From: Rhodospirillaceae bacterium
Lineage (GTDB): Bacteria; Pseudomonadota; Alphaproteobacteria; UBA8366
DNA length: 52,378 nt
NCBI GenBank assembly: GCA_002711555.1
Contig: PARQ01000013.1
Coordinates: 1 to 52,378 of the forward strand
Direction: 5' to 3'
Position numbers and translations under genes: made by a program. Every line of letters begins with the position of its first letter. Position 1 is the stretch's first letter. Below are positions 27,261-35,594 of the stretch, piece after piece. The notes below the pieces were generated by a model. That model was given only the letters and a program-made list of their open reading frames with translations. It made no database searches and was not told where the DNA came from.

Positions 27261-28223
27261 TTAAGAGGGGGAATTCTTATTGCCGTTATGGCGATGTCGA
27301 CGTTGCGCAAACTGTATATCTTCAAGCAATTTGCGATTTACCGCCTGCAAGTCACCAATCAGTCCAGCCATCCACAATAACATTCCTGTAAGTAAGAGGA
27401 TTGCCGAGAGTATTAGGCTAGGGGTGTGTGCACGTGTCGTACCCTCCAGCCAATATATAAGATACCGCATGCCGAGAAGAAAGCCGAGGGCAAATGGGAT
27501 AGATCCAAGAATACCAAAGCTCCTAAGCGGACGATAATAAAGGAATATTCGAAAAATGGTTACTATCGACCGCCACACATAGCTAGGAATGCTTTTGATT
27601 AATCGAGATTGGCGTAATTGCCCATTAGTGCGAATAGGTACAGAAGTAATGGTGATGCCTTGCTGCCCAGCTGCGATAATAGTTTCTAGAGTGTAGGTAT
27701 ACTCTGAAAATACGTTAATCTTCATCGCAGCTGCAGCAGAGAAGGCGCGAAATCCACTTGGCGCATCATCAATCTTAGTGCCGCTTACAAGCCGAACCAC
27801 CCAGGAGCCTATTCGCTGTAGATATTTTTTAATGGGCGAGAAATGGCTAATGTTATTAATTGGGCGCGCGCCGACAACTATTTCGGCATTGCCGGAGATG
27901 ATTGGTATCAGAAGGGTCTTTATGTCATCCGCGCAGTACTGGTTATCAGCATCAGTATTAACTATGAAATCCGCGCCCGCTTCGAGTGCTCCCTCGATTC
28001 CGGCCATGAATGCTCGGGCAAGGCCACGGTTCTTGGAAAACTTTATAATGTGTTCAACGTTATGCTGGGCTGCGATCTCAGAAGTTTTGTCATGTGACCC
28101 GTCGTCTATAACAAGCCGTTCAATTACATCGATCCCCTCTATGTGTGTGGGTAACGCAGCTAAGGTAACGGGAAGAGTATCCTCCTCATTGAAGCACGGT
28201 ATTTGAATTATAAGTTTTGTCAT
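27261..28223 (-). CDS. Family 2 glycosyltransferase, DPM1/polyprenyl-phosphate sugar synthase-like
   Basis: A 320-residue GT-A enzyme with two C-terminal membrane helices. IPCFNEEDTLP begins the domain, VIDDGSHDKT follows, NTDADNQY holds the DxD metal motif and DAPSGFRAFS is the acceptor-side motif. This pattern belongs to enzymes that load a sugar onto undecaprenyl or dolichyl phosphate on the cytosolic face. It leads the flippase-like gene and the GT-C-like gene on the same strand, giving a coherent lipid-linked sugar module. The start at 28223 is the only early Met. Confidence 0.92.
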   Translation of the reverse strand: MTKLIIQIPCFNEEDTLPVTLAALPTHIEGIDVIERLVIDDGSHDKTSEIAAQHNVEHIIKFSKNRGLARAFMAGIEGALEAGADFIVNTDADNQYCADDIKTLLIPIISGNAEIVVGARPINNISHFSPIKKYLQRIGSWVVRLVSGTKIDDAPSGFRAFSAAAAMKINVFSEYTYTLETIIAAGQQGITITSVPIRTNGQLRQSRLIKSIPSYVWRSIVTIFRIFLYYRPLRSFGILGSIPFALGFLLGMRYLIYWLEGTTRAHTPSLILSAILLLTGMLLWMAGLIGDLQAVNRKLLEDIQFAQRRHRHNGNKNSPS

Positions 28224-28261
28224 GCTGCCTTCAACACACTGTATACAAAGATGTTAGTAGT

Positions 28262-29455
28262 CTAAACCTGTTTCCGCTCGATCGACAATAATCTAAGGCC
28301 TGTTAAAATTGCTGGCACTGCAAATAGGCTAAATGCGAAATAATAACTGTCTCCTGATATAGAAAGAAGGATAAGGAAGACGGGCGTGGTAGCAATACAT
28401 CCGGCATAGGTCATCATGAGCGATATTCCTAAGACATGTGAAGCTAAACCTGCGGGCGCTCGTGCAGCAGTTTCCGCAATATAAACACCGTTCCAACCAG
28501 CCGCTGTCGATGCAAGAACAAAAGAAATTATAGTGATGCCGTAAACCGGCCAGTCCGGCGTGAATTGCGCAGTAACAAGACTAGCGCCTCCCATAATAAT
28601 ACCAAGCAAACCCAGGGTTTTTAAAGGCGATATAAGATTATCGGCAATTATGCCAAAAATTATGCGAGAGAAGAAACCGCCGGCGAAGGATAGTGCATAT
28701 ATTACCCCCGCTGTTTTATGGTCACAGCCGACTTTTGTAACAAGAAATGTAACTAGATAAGATGTGGTTGCTATTTGCAGCAACACAAAAGCAAACGAGG
28801 ATATTGATAGCCAGCGAAGACTTTGGTCAGCAAAAATGATGCGGACTCCAGAAACAAAGCTTTTTAAGTTAAAGGTGACATGAGCAGCGGTGTCGCGGCC
28901 AGTGTCCCAAGTCTTTTGTAAAGGCTGGAAAATCAGCGCAACTGTCCCTGTCAAAATTGAAATGATAAGGAAAGCATTCTGCCATCCGATAGCTATTGCG
29001 AGTAGCACTAATAAACCTGCAATCAGGTTGCCTGCTGGAACAGCGGCTTGTTTGAGTGAAAAAACAAAACTTCTAATTTTTTCTGGTGAATATCGTAAAA
29101 GTATGTCTGATGCAGCTGGCGTTGCTAGACCGAGCCCGGTCCCTATACAGATCGCACCTAAAGACCTTATCTCATTATTGAAAGCGCAGCACAGCGCTAC
29201 ACCGACAGAGCAACAAAAAACACAAATTTGCATCATCCTCATAGGACCAAATTTCGCGGTGCACGGTCCGGAAAATGGAACCGTGATCATAGAAGTTAGA
29301 TAAAGAAGAAACACGAAAGTGCCAATGTCGTTGGCATTAAGGCCCATTTCGGGTGCCATCACCGGAACGATAAATACAGCTAATGCTATCAAGGTATGCA
29401 TGCAAAGCATTACACTTACCGGCAGAGCAACATCTCTTTTGCGGGGAATATTCAT
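28262..29455 (-). CDS. MFS transporter, 12-helix
   Basis: About 397 residues with 12 predicted membrane segments. The loop CTAKFGPMRMM after helix 2 corresponds to the MFS loop, and the second half has SRIIFGIIADN. It resembles the CynX/NimT and OFA-type carriers of small anions, but I cannot name a substrate. I prefer the ATG at 29455 (MNIPRKRD) over a TTG at 29488. It stands 38 nt before the GT2 gene on the same strand and divergent from the CitE-like lyase. Confidence 0.85.
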   Translation of the reverse strand: MNIPRKRDVALPVSVMLCMHTLIALAVFIVPVMAPEMGLNANDIGTFVFLLYLTSMITVPFSGPCTAKFGPMRMMQICVFCCSVGVALCCAFNNEIRSLGAICIGTGLGLATPAASDILLRYSPEKIRSFVFSLKQAAVPAGNLIAGLLVLLAIAIGWQNAFLIISILTGTVALIFQPLQKTWDTGRDTAAHVTFNLKSFVSGVRIIFADQSLRWLSISSFAFVLLQIATTSYLVTFLVTKVGCDHKTAGVIYALSFAGGFFSRIIFGIIADNLISPLKTLGLLGIIMGGASLVTAQFTPDWPVYGITIISFVLASTAAGWNGVYIAETAARAPAGLASHVLGISLMMTYAGCIATTPVFLILLSISGDSYYFAFSLFAVPAILTGLRLLSIERKQV

Positions 29456-29588
29456 AGGCCCTAATCGACCAATCGATAATAAACGCAAGGCATACGAGGC
29501 AACCGAAGTTTTGTCCAGCTATTGTTCAATTATTATTGCTCTGGCAAAATCTATTCCTAAGTTCAACATCTAGAAAGAGACTTCAACG

Positions 29589-30485
29589 ATGCCTTATCGC
29601 AGTTTTTTGTTCGCCCCTGGTAATCACGCACGCAAAGTGGAAAAAGTTTTTAATTGTGGAGCCGACGCTGTGATTCTTGATCTTGAGGATGCCGTCGCAA
29701 TTGCCGAAAAAAAAGCAACTCGTTCTATTATTGTGGATGCACTTAAAAACACGCGATCAGGCAAAGGTTATGTCAGGGTTAATGGGTTCGATACTCAATT
29801 TTGCTATGATGATATTACGGAAATTGTGGGTCCATGGCTTGATGGCATCGTGCTGCCTATGGTGGAGCGGCCCGGTCAATTGGAAACTATAAGTTGGTTG
29901 CTATCTAACTTAGAGGCTGGCGCCGGAATGAAGAAAAGCACTTTAGACCTGATACCTATAATAGAGACTGGTAAAGGTATTGCAATGTTAGATGCCATTG
30001 CTTCAGCAAAAGTTGACGGGCGTGTAAGGCGAATGGCTTTTGGTGCTGGAGACTACACTAACGACCTGAATATTCAGTGGAGTCTGGGCGAGGATGAATT
30101 AAGAGATGCTCGCGCCAGAATGGTATTGCAATCTCGTGCGCACGACTTGGAGCCTCCCATCGATACTGTGTGGATTCACATCAAAGATGCCAATAACTTT
30201 GAAAAATCGTCGCTAAATGCGCAACAACTTGGATTTCAGGGTAAGATGTGTATTTATCCACCGCAGGTTGATGTCGTAAATAGGGTTTTTACCCCATCAA
30301 ATGCCGATGTTATTTTTGCAAAAAAAGTTGTAGCTGCTTTCGAAGCGGCCGAGAAATTAGGTTCATCATCAATTCAGCTTGATGGTTATTTTATAGATTA
30401 TCCGATTGTTGCCAAAGCTCGCCGAACACTTGAAAACATGGCTGATATCCAAAGCCAAATGAAAAGCAAACAATTGGGCACATAA
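29589..30485 (+). CDS. CitE/HpcH family lyase (CoA-ester lyase-like)
   Basis: A 298-residue TIM-barrel protein of the HpcH/HpaI aldolase and citrate lyase beta superfamily. The N-terminal RSFLFAPGN, the metal-site DLEDAVA and the second metal-site region IIETGKGI, followed by FGAGDYTNDL, are typical of CitE-like malyl-CoA or citramalyl-CoA lyases. No citrate lyase alpha or gamma subunit is adjacent, so it probably works alone on a CoA thioester. The ATG at 29589 is preceded by AGAAAGAGA. It is divergent from the MFS transporter, which may supply or export a related acid. Confidence 0.92.
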   Translation: MPYRSFLFAPGNHARKVEKVFNCGADAVILDLEDAVAIAEKKATRSIIVDALKNTRSGKGYVRVNGFDTQFCYDDITEIVGPWLDGIVLPMVERPGQLETISWLLSNLEAGAGMKKSTLDLIPIIETGKGIAMLDAIASAKVDGRVRRMAFGAGDYTNDLNIQWSLGEDELRDARARMVLQSRAHDLEPPIDTVWIHIKDANNFEKSSLNAQQLGFQGKMCIYPPQVDVVNRVFTPSNADVIFAKKVVAAFEAAEKLGSSSIQLDGYFIDYPIVAKARRTLENMADIQSQMKSKQLGT

Positions 30486-30507
30486 ATTAAGTTAACGGAC
30501 TTATTTA

Positions 30508-30882
30508 ATGAGCAGCCAATATTTTCATGGAATCATGAGTCTATTTGTAATTTTTTCATATTTTATTGCGGTTATATTTGCAAAAAAACCTTTGGGCAAA
30601 TTTAAATTTCAAAAATACTTTAAATATTCTATTATTTCCATAATTATACTTATATCATCTGTATTTTTACTTCAAGGCGAAGATGAATATATATATCGAG
30701 AATTGCTAATAAGCATAATAATAACCGTAGGGGGCTGTGTGCTGCACATAAGCGCTAGGCGTTACATGGAAATAGGAGGCAATCGTTGGAACTGTTTTGT
30801 GCCCTACATTCATTTTTCAGAATTCATCCGGTTATGGTGTGAATGTCCTGCTCCAAAACATTCCAAAGTTAAAGATAAATAA
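30508..30882 (+). CDS. Hypothetical small membrane protein
   Basis: A 124-residue protein I do not recognise. It has about three hydrophobic segments (residues about 8-27, 40-56 and 66-85), basic loops between them, and a cysteine-containing C-terminal tail (WNCFVPYIH, WCECPAP). The gene is AT-rich. The ribosome-binding site is weak (ACGGAC about 8 nt upstream) and it lies 22 nt behind the CitE-like gene. It converges on the SodX-like gene. Its conservation could not be judged, so a chance frame is possible, though the hydrophobic pattern speaks against that. Confidence 0.5.
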   Translation: MSSQYFHGIMSLFVIFSYFIAVIFAKKPLGKFKFQKYFKYSIISIIILISSVFLLQGEDEYIYRELLISIIITVGGCVLHISARRYMEIGGNRWNCFVPYIHFSEFIRLWCECPAPKHSKVKDK

Positions 30883-30923
30883 TGAAATGAGGATGTACCT
30901 AAGCAGTCCAGAAATTCCGTACG

Positions 30924-31241
30924 TTAGAACTTTCTGTTCGACTTTTTATTTAGTTTAGATATACCAGTCGAAGTTATGGATAAAATCACCTTGCTCGTTA
31001 TGCGATCGCGGTTTATCCAACCCATCTCGTCTGAGCCCATTGATAGTGGCGAATGTCCGGAAAACTGGACAGTTTTGTCTTTGATCTGCTTTATGGATTT
31101 AATAACCGGGCCAACGTCCGGATGATTGAAAACAACAACATCATCAACTGACAATTGATCGTCTGGTAAAAGAGCTTTCGATATCACATAATCGCCATCA
31201 TCAAGAACCGGCGACATGCTCATACCAGCAATACGAAACAC
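30924..31241 (-). CDS. sodX: SodX-like signal peptidase-type protease for nickel SOD maturation
   Basis: A 105-residue S24/S26-type serine protease. GMSMSPVLDDGDYV holds the catalytic Ser, and VIKSIKQI about 40 residues later holds the likely general-base Lys; a C-terminal basic tail follows. SodX removes the N-terminal extension of nickel superoxide dismutase so that His1 and Cys2 can bind nickel, and it sits directly behind sodN here. The only canonical start is the GTG at 31241. The frame stays open upstream into sodN and encodes FCPWR directly before it, which resembles the N-terminus of other SodX proteins, so a rare start overlapping sodN is possible. Confidence 0.85.
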   Translation of the reverse strand: MFRIAGMSMSPVLDDGDYVISKALLPDDQLSVDDVVVFNHPDVGPVIKSIKQIKDKTVQFSGHSPLSMGSDEMGWINRDRITSKVILSITSTGISKLNKKSNRKF

Positions 31242-31257
31242 TCGCCATGGGCAGAAT

Positions 31258-31767
31258 TTAAAGAACAGGATATACCGTGGGTAATTCGGGCGGATAAGGA
31301 CAAGATTTTTTCGCTGTCTCTACGTTTTTGGTGGCCCAAAAAATTTCAGCAAACCTATTAACTAAATCTAGCAATTCTTCACCATCGCTGCGTTTTGTGC
31401 CTTGTTTACAAGCGCTAGCCTTCATCATTATCTTGTGAGCTAGTTCGTGTATCTCTGGAAATGCTTCAATTTGCGGACTTTTAAAATAGTCACCCCAGAT
31501 AATACGCACCTCATGCTTAACCTTTTCAGCTTCCTCTTCCTTCCGAAAGATACTCCGCGCGATCGTGTTCTGATCCTCTATGGATGGAGTATCATTCTTC
31601 CCGGCAGTTTCAGCGATAATATCCATCAGTCGGATAACTGACAGTGTAGCGATTAAGGAAGTTGAGGGATCATAAATTTTACAGGGAATATCACAGTGAG
31701 CATTTACCGAAGATATTGTACCCAAGGACTCAAGAGACTGCGCTAAGCGAAAAAGCATTTTGTGCAC
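31258..31767 (-). CDS. sodN: Nickel superoxide dismutase
   Basis: A 169-residue precursor of the homohexameric nickel superoxide dismutase. The nickel hook HCDIPCKIYDP begins at residue 24: after removal of 23 N-terminal residues, the His24 amine and side chain and Cys25 and Cys29 bind nickel. The Gly after the second Cys of the classical HCDLPCGVY hook is Lys here. The remainder is a four-helix bundle. The start at 31767 has AAAGGTG upstream. It is followed by the SodX-like protease and preceded, 48 nt upstream, by a HupE/UreJ-like gene, so one cassette seems to cover the enzyme, its protease and a possible nickel carrier. It detoxifies superoxide in the cytoplasm. Confidence 0.95.
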   Translation of the reverse strand: MHKMLFRLAQSLESLGTISSVNAHCDIPCKIYDPSTSLIATLSVIRLMDIIAETAGKNDTPSIEDQNTIARSIFRKEEEAEKVKHEVRIIWGDYFKSPQIEAFPEIHELAHKIMMKASACKQGTKRSDGEELLDLVNRFAEIFWATKNVETAKKSCPYPPELPTVYPVL

Positions 31768-31815
31768 CTTTCGAATTAATCTTCAAAAAAAACTATTGAC
31801 CGTCTAATGGCATAT

Positions 31816-32196
31816 CTATTTGTGTTGCTCGTGCGATAGACGATAGTGTTTTGCAATAATAGTTGTGACCCGGAGAGCACCAAACGTTATTGTTACACCA
31901 GCAAATATAAACCCTCCCACAAAAAATATACCAGAACCCGGGGCAACAACGACGTGCGCGAACCCGATAACAACGCCTATTACGGCAGACACAATATATA
32001 TGTAGGCTTGAGAGCCAAAAAGTGAAGCTATCAGGGCACCCATCAGTGCAACAGCAACGAAGCTAATGAGGTGTTCTGGAGCTGTTATGGCGTGTAAAAA
32101 ACCCGATCCTCCACCAGCTAATTCATGGGCAAGCGGGGATGAGAGGGGGATAAAAGTTAGAATGAAGAGTAAAGCAACTTTTTTTATATAGCTCAT
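31816..32196 (-). CDS. Short HupE/UreJ-like membrane protein, possible nickel transporter
   Basis: A 126-residue protein with an N-terminal signal segment (to about LSSPLA) and three further membrane segments. AHELAGGGSGFLHAITAPEHLISF resembles the metal-binding start of HupE/UreJ proteins (usually about 190 residues), and GFAHVVV resembles a later conserved segment. It is much shorter than the family, so it may be a reduced or truncated version. Its place 48 nt ahead of sodN suggests nickel supply. AAGGG about 6 nt before the ATG supports the start. Its transport activity is inferred. Confidence 0.75.
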   Translation of the reverse strand: MSYIKKVALLFILTFIPLSSPLAHELAGGGSGFLHAITAPEHLISFVAVALMGALIASLFGSQAYIYIVSAVIGVVIGFAHVVVAPGSGIFFVGGFIFAGVTITFGALRVTTIIAKHYRLSHEQHK

Positions 32197-32537
32197 TATG
32201 ACCCTTTTAAATTAAGCATTTTCAAGGAACTTCATATTGAATTCCAAAATACTTTTATGGTTGTTATTAGTTTGAACAATTTACAATGTGTACATGTATA
32301 TTTGGTATGGTTTCCATAAGCAATACATACCAAAAATATTTAGTGGTAGAATCCCTAATCTTTTGTCGTCCACCCTTTCTTTTAGGTCTGTGACCACGCA
32401 TAATAGCAGAATGGTAAGATACAAACTTAAACAAACTATTTCTCAAATTTGGCTCGGCTTGTGTTATGGATGGAACTAGCCTATGAGCAATGGCTATAAC
32501 CAATAAAAAGCAAAAACTTAATTTTAAGGGAGTTGAA
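32197..32537. other. Divergent intergenic region, 341 nt
   Basis: This separates the nickel SOD cassette (minus) from the ABC ATPase pair (plus). An open frame starts at 32490 in front of the first ATPase but lacks a ribosome-binding site. The region is AT-rich and contains the inverted repeat at 32301-32334, described separately. No tRNA or small gene is seen. Confidence 0.6.
32301..32334. promoter_or_regulatory. 9-bp inverted repeat in the sodN cassette/ABC divergent region
   Basis: TTTGGTATG at 32301-32309 and CATACCAAA at 32326-32334 are perfect inverted repeats separated by 16 nt. A smaller palindrome TATGG-TTT-CCATA overlaps at 32306-32318. No T-run follows on either strand, so a regulator site is more likely than a terminator. 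It lies about 105 nt upstream of the HupE-like start. Confidence 0.35.
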
Positions 32538-33398
32538 ATGGCGCAAGACGTCTTAGTAGAGGTCGATGATTTACATGTTAATTTTCCGACGATTGGCAAA
32601 CATGTCGAGGCTGTCCGCGGCGTAAGCTTTAAAATAAAAAAGGGCGAAACATTGGGAGTTGTTGGCGAATCAGGGTCCGGCAAGTCAGTAAGCGCCATGT
32701 CCATGTTACGCTTGAATGATATGGCAGGAGCATATGTCCCGAAAGGTGAAATACGGCTCGATAGCGAGAGGTTAGGTAAAACAGAGCTCACCCAGGCCGA
32801 TCCAGTAACGATGAGTTCTGTGCGAGGACGGGAGATAGGGATGATCTTCCAAGAGCCTATGACTTGCCTAAACCCTGTGCTTGATATTCGAACTCAATTG
32901 ACGGAGGGGCTTTATCAGCATCTGGGTTTGACTGAAGGAGAGGCAGAAGAGCGTATACTCGAGCTTTTACAGAGAGTGCGCATTCCTGATCCGGAGAGTA
33001 AGCTTAATCAATACCCGCATAACCTTTCTGGCGGTATGCGTCAGCGAGTTATGATAGCTATGGCGTTGGCGTGCAGTCCAGCGCTGTTAATTGCAGATGA
33101 ACCGACCACAGCCCTTGATGTTACCATTCAGGCTCAAATCCTCGATCTGATAAAGGATATACAAGATGAGTTGGGCATGTCTGTGTTATTCATCACACAC
33201 GATATGGCAGTTATCGCGGAAATGGCTGATCGAGTTGTTGTGATGTTCAACGGCAAAATAGTTGAACACGGAGATGTTGAGCAAATATTCCACGATCCAA
33301 AACACGATTACACCAAAAAACTTATAGGAGCAGTTCCTAGAATCGGAAGTATGAATGGAAAGACTGAACCCGAAAAGTTTCCTGCAGTCGTTGGCTAA
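32538..33398 (+). CDS. Oligopeptide/dipeptide-type ABC transporter ATP-binding protein (DppD/OppD-like)
   Basis: About 286 residues, a complete ABC ATPase: Walker A GESGSGKS, signature LSGGMRQR, Walker B LLIADEPTTALD and the switch His in ITHD, followed by the family C-terminus HDYTKKLIGAVPRIGS. OppD-type subunits end with this region and often hold a zinc or Fe-S site; no Cys cluster is visible. I chose the ATG at 32538 because AAGGGAG stands 6-7 nt upstream. The OppF-type partner starts 39 nt downstream. No permease or solute-binding protein gene is present nearby. Confidence 0.9.
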   Translation: MAQDVLVEVDDLHVNFPTIGKHVEAVRGVSFKIKKGETLGVVGESGSGKSVSAMSMLRLNDMAGAYVPKGEIRLDSERLGKTELTQADPVTMSSVRGREIGMIFQEPMTCLNPVLDIRTQLTEGLYQHLGLTEGEAEERILELLQRVRIPDPESKLNQYPHNLSGGMRQRVMIAMALACSPALLIADEPTTALDVTIQAQILDLIKDIQDELGMSVLFITHDMAVIAEMADRVVVMFNGKIVEHGDVEQIFHDPKHDYTKKLIGAVPRIGSMNGKTEPEKFPAVVG

Positions 33399-33437
33399 CC
33401 GATTTTTTTGGGCATTACGAAGGCAAGGGAGATGAAT

Positions 33438-34361
33438 ATGAGTAATTTATTGGAAGTAAAAAATTTAGTTACCCGGTTTGACATCACCGATGGCGTGATG
33501 AGTCGTGCTTCTGCGAGAGTGCATGCAGTGGAGGATGTTTCCTTCGAAATTAAAAAAGGCGAAACCCTCGGGTTAGTAGGTGAGAGTGGTTGCGGAAAAA
33601 CTACGACTGGTAGAACTATTCTTGGCCTAGAAAAAGCTACCTCGGGCGATATAATTTTTGATGGTGAATCCGTCTTGAAAAAGACTGGGCGAGAACGATT
33701 TGATTTTTGCCGAGCAGTTCAAATGATTTTTCAAGATCCTTACTCATCCTTAAACCCACGCATGTCTATATTGGAAACATTAAGTGAACCCATAAAAGTA
33801 CATCAACTGCACAAGAAAAATGATGTTAACAACCGTATTGTAGAACTTTTGAAGCAGGTAAATCTCAATCCTGAGTTTGCAAAACGCTACCCACACGAGT
33901 TCAGCGGCGGTCAACGGCAGCGTATATCAATCGCTCGTGCACTTGCACTTGAACCAAGGCTCATCGTATGTGACGAGGCTGTGTCCGCGCTTGATGTGAC
34001 TATAAAGGCACAGGTCATAAATTTATTAATGGACCTCCAAGCCCAACTAAATCTATCGTATTTGTTCATAAGTCATGACATAGCGGTAGTTGAACGGATA
34101 AGCCATCGCGTAGCCGTTATGTACTTAGGTCGAATCGTTGAAATCGGTCCAAGGTCTGCAATTTTTGAGAATCCCACACATGAATACACCCAGAAGTTAC
34201 TTTCAGCGGTTCCTGTTGCGGATCCTCGTTTACGGCGAACCGAGCGCACAACGGCTACCGATGAAATACCAAGTGCAATACGTCCATTAAATTACATACC
34301 ACCGCAGATTTCATACAAAGAAGTCGGGCCAGATCACTTTGTAGCCGTGGAAAATGCATAG
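33438..34361 (+). CDS. Oligopeptide/dipeptide-type ABC transporter ATP-binding protein (DppF/OppF-like)
   Basis: About 307 residues with Walker A GESGCGKTT, signature FSGGQRQR, Walker B LIVCDEAVSALD and the switch His in ISHD. The C-terminal extension (HEYTQKLLSAVPVADP and a further 50 residues) is typical of OppF/DppF. The ATG at 33438 has AAGGGAG 8 nt upstream; a nearer ATG at 33432 and a TTG at 33408 are less likely. With the gene before it, it forms an ATPase heterodimer that needs two permease proteins not found here. Confidence 0.9.
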   Translation: MSNLLEVKNLVTRFDITDGVMSRASARVHAVEDVSFEIKKGETLGLVGESGCGKTTTGRTILGLEKATSGDIIFDGESVLKKTGRERFDFCRAVQMIFQDPYSSLNPRMSILETLSEPIKVHQLHKKNDVNNRIVELLKQVNLNPEFAKRYPHEFSGGQRQRISIARALALEPRLIVCDEAVSALDVTIKAQVINLLMDLQAQLNLSYLFISHDIAVVERISHRVAVMYLGRIVEIGPRSAIFENPTHEYTQKLLSAVPVADPRLRRTERTTATDEIPSAIRPLNYIPPQISYKEVGPDHFVAVENA

Positions 34362-34408
34362 TCTTTGCGTAAAAAATCATCCCGCATTAAAGCTGTAGGG
34401 GGCTCTTA

Positions 34409-34810
34409 ATGAGAAAAATAGCAGACTTCTTGAGTGGATATCAGCAGCATTGTTTAGCCATTCTGCGTATTTCCTCGGCAATGTTTTTCCTCCAGCATGG
34501 GACGACTAAGCTCCTGAATTTTCCCACAACCCGGTATAGCGATACGTCCCTGCTTACTCTTGGTGGGGCGGCTGGAGCAATCGAATTGATTGGCGGAATT
34601 ATGCTTGCATTGGGGTTATTTACCCGGCCAGCGGCTTTTATCATGTCAGGAACTATGGCGGTTGCATATTTTTACGCACATGCACCTCGAGATTTCTTCC
34701 CCATTCTGAACGGAGGAGAACTTGCAGCTTTGTATTGCTTTGTCTTTCTTTTCATCACAGTTGCCGGAGGGGGGAAGTGGTGTCTTGATAATAAGTTTTC
34801 TGGCAAATAA
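34409..34810 (+). CDS. DoxX family membrane protein
   Basis: A 133-residue, four-helix membrane protein of the DoxX family. The first helix reads RISSAMFFLQHGTTKLL, followed by AGAIELIGGIMLALGLFTRPAA, and the end carries GGKWCLDNK, all typical. Members are named after a thiosulfate:quinone oxidoreductase subunit but most are of unknown role, with links to redox stress. AGGGGG about 7 nt before the ATG supports the start. It follows the ABC pair by 47 nt on the same strand. Confidence 0.88.
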   Translation: MRKIADFLSGYQQHCLAILRISSAMFFLQHGTTKLLNFPTTRYSDTSLLTLGGAAGAIELIGGIMLALGLFTRPAAFIMSGTMAVAYFYAHAPRDFFPILNGGELAALYCFVFLFITVAGGGKWCLDNKFSGK

Positions 34811-34850
34811 GTGCGATAATAATGAGATGAAGAAAATTATATAAATTGCG

Positions 34851-34877
34851 TTGACTTCAGTTAAAAAAAGATAGATT
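34851..34877 (+). promoter_or_regulatory. Candidate sigma-70-type promoter for rpsD
   Basis: TTGACT at 34851-34856 fits a -35 element. TAGATT at 34872-34877 could be a -10 element, but the spacer is short at 15 nt, and alternatives one or two bases on are possible. It lies about 100 nt before the rpsD start. Confidence 0.35.
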
Positions 34878-34979
34878 TTGCGTTTTCCGGTAAAGTGGGC
34901 CTGTTAATTATGGGGTCCCGTCGTTTGTTCGGCTAACTGGATTATTAAACAACACCGGGTAAACCAGGGTGAATAAGAT

Positions 34980-35594
34980 ATGGGTAAACGTTTACGCGCT
35001 AAATATAAAATTGATCGCCGTTTGGGGGTTAATCTGTGGGGGCGTCCTCGAAGTCCCTGGAATAAAAGGGAGTATGGCCCTGGTCAGCATGGTCAGCGTC
35101 GGAAAAAGCCCTCTGATTTTGGCACGCAGCTTCAGGCAAAGCAAAAACTCAAAGGCTATTACGGTAATATTGGGGAAAAGAAATTCCGGCGTTATTACTT
35201 AGAAGCGTCGAAACAAAAAGGCGACACATCAGAAAACTTGATCGAGCTGCTAGAGCGCCGGCTGGATGCTGTGGTATATCGGGCAAAGTTTGTCCCGACA
35301 GTTTTTGCTGCTCGGCAGTTTATTAATCACGGTCACATATCGGTAAATGGTAAACGTGTTAACATTCCATCATATACAGTAAGTGATGGTGACGTCATTG
35401 AAGTGAAGACTAAAAGTCGTGAGATACCGATGGTTTTGGAAGCGATGGAGTCGAACGAGCGTGAGGTTACAGATTATGTTTCAGTGGATCCTCGTAAGAT
35501 GCAGGCCACATTTGTGCGTGCGCCAAAATTCGAAGACGTACCTTATCCGGTCTTAATGGAACCAAATCTGGTTATTGAATTCTACTCCCGTTAG
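34980..35594 (+). CDS. rpsD: 30S ribosomal protein S4
   Basis: A 204-residue S4, full length. It begins [23 protein letters not shown], the alphaproteobacterial type without the zinc-binding Cys cluster, and contains the S4 RNA-binding domain [24 protein letters not shown]4 nucleates 30S assembly on 16S rRNA. The start follows CCAGGGTGAATAAGAT. It stands alone, away from the alpha operon where many other bacteria encode it, and converges on the grxD-bolA-pur cluster. The 238-nt gap after it holds only a small palindrome (CTCTT-ACTT-AAGAG) and no RNA gene I can recognise. Confidence 0.98.
   Translation: MGKRLRAKYKIDRRLGVNLWGRPRSPWNKREYGPGQHGQRRKKPSDFGTQLQAKQKLKGYYGNIGEKKFRRYYLEASKQKGDTSENLIELLERRLDAVVYRAKFVPTVFAARQFINHGHISVNGKRVNIPSYTVSDGDVIEVKTKSREIPMVLEAMESNEREVTDYVSVDPRKMQATFVRAPKFEDVPYPVLMEPNLVIEFYSR

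Noticed and set aside
32267..32791. Minus-strand open frame of 174 codons across the start of the ABC ATPase gene
   Set aside because: It is antisense to a clear ABC ATPase with a good ribosome-binding site, and its composition looks like a shadow of that gene.
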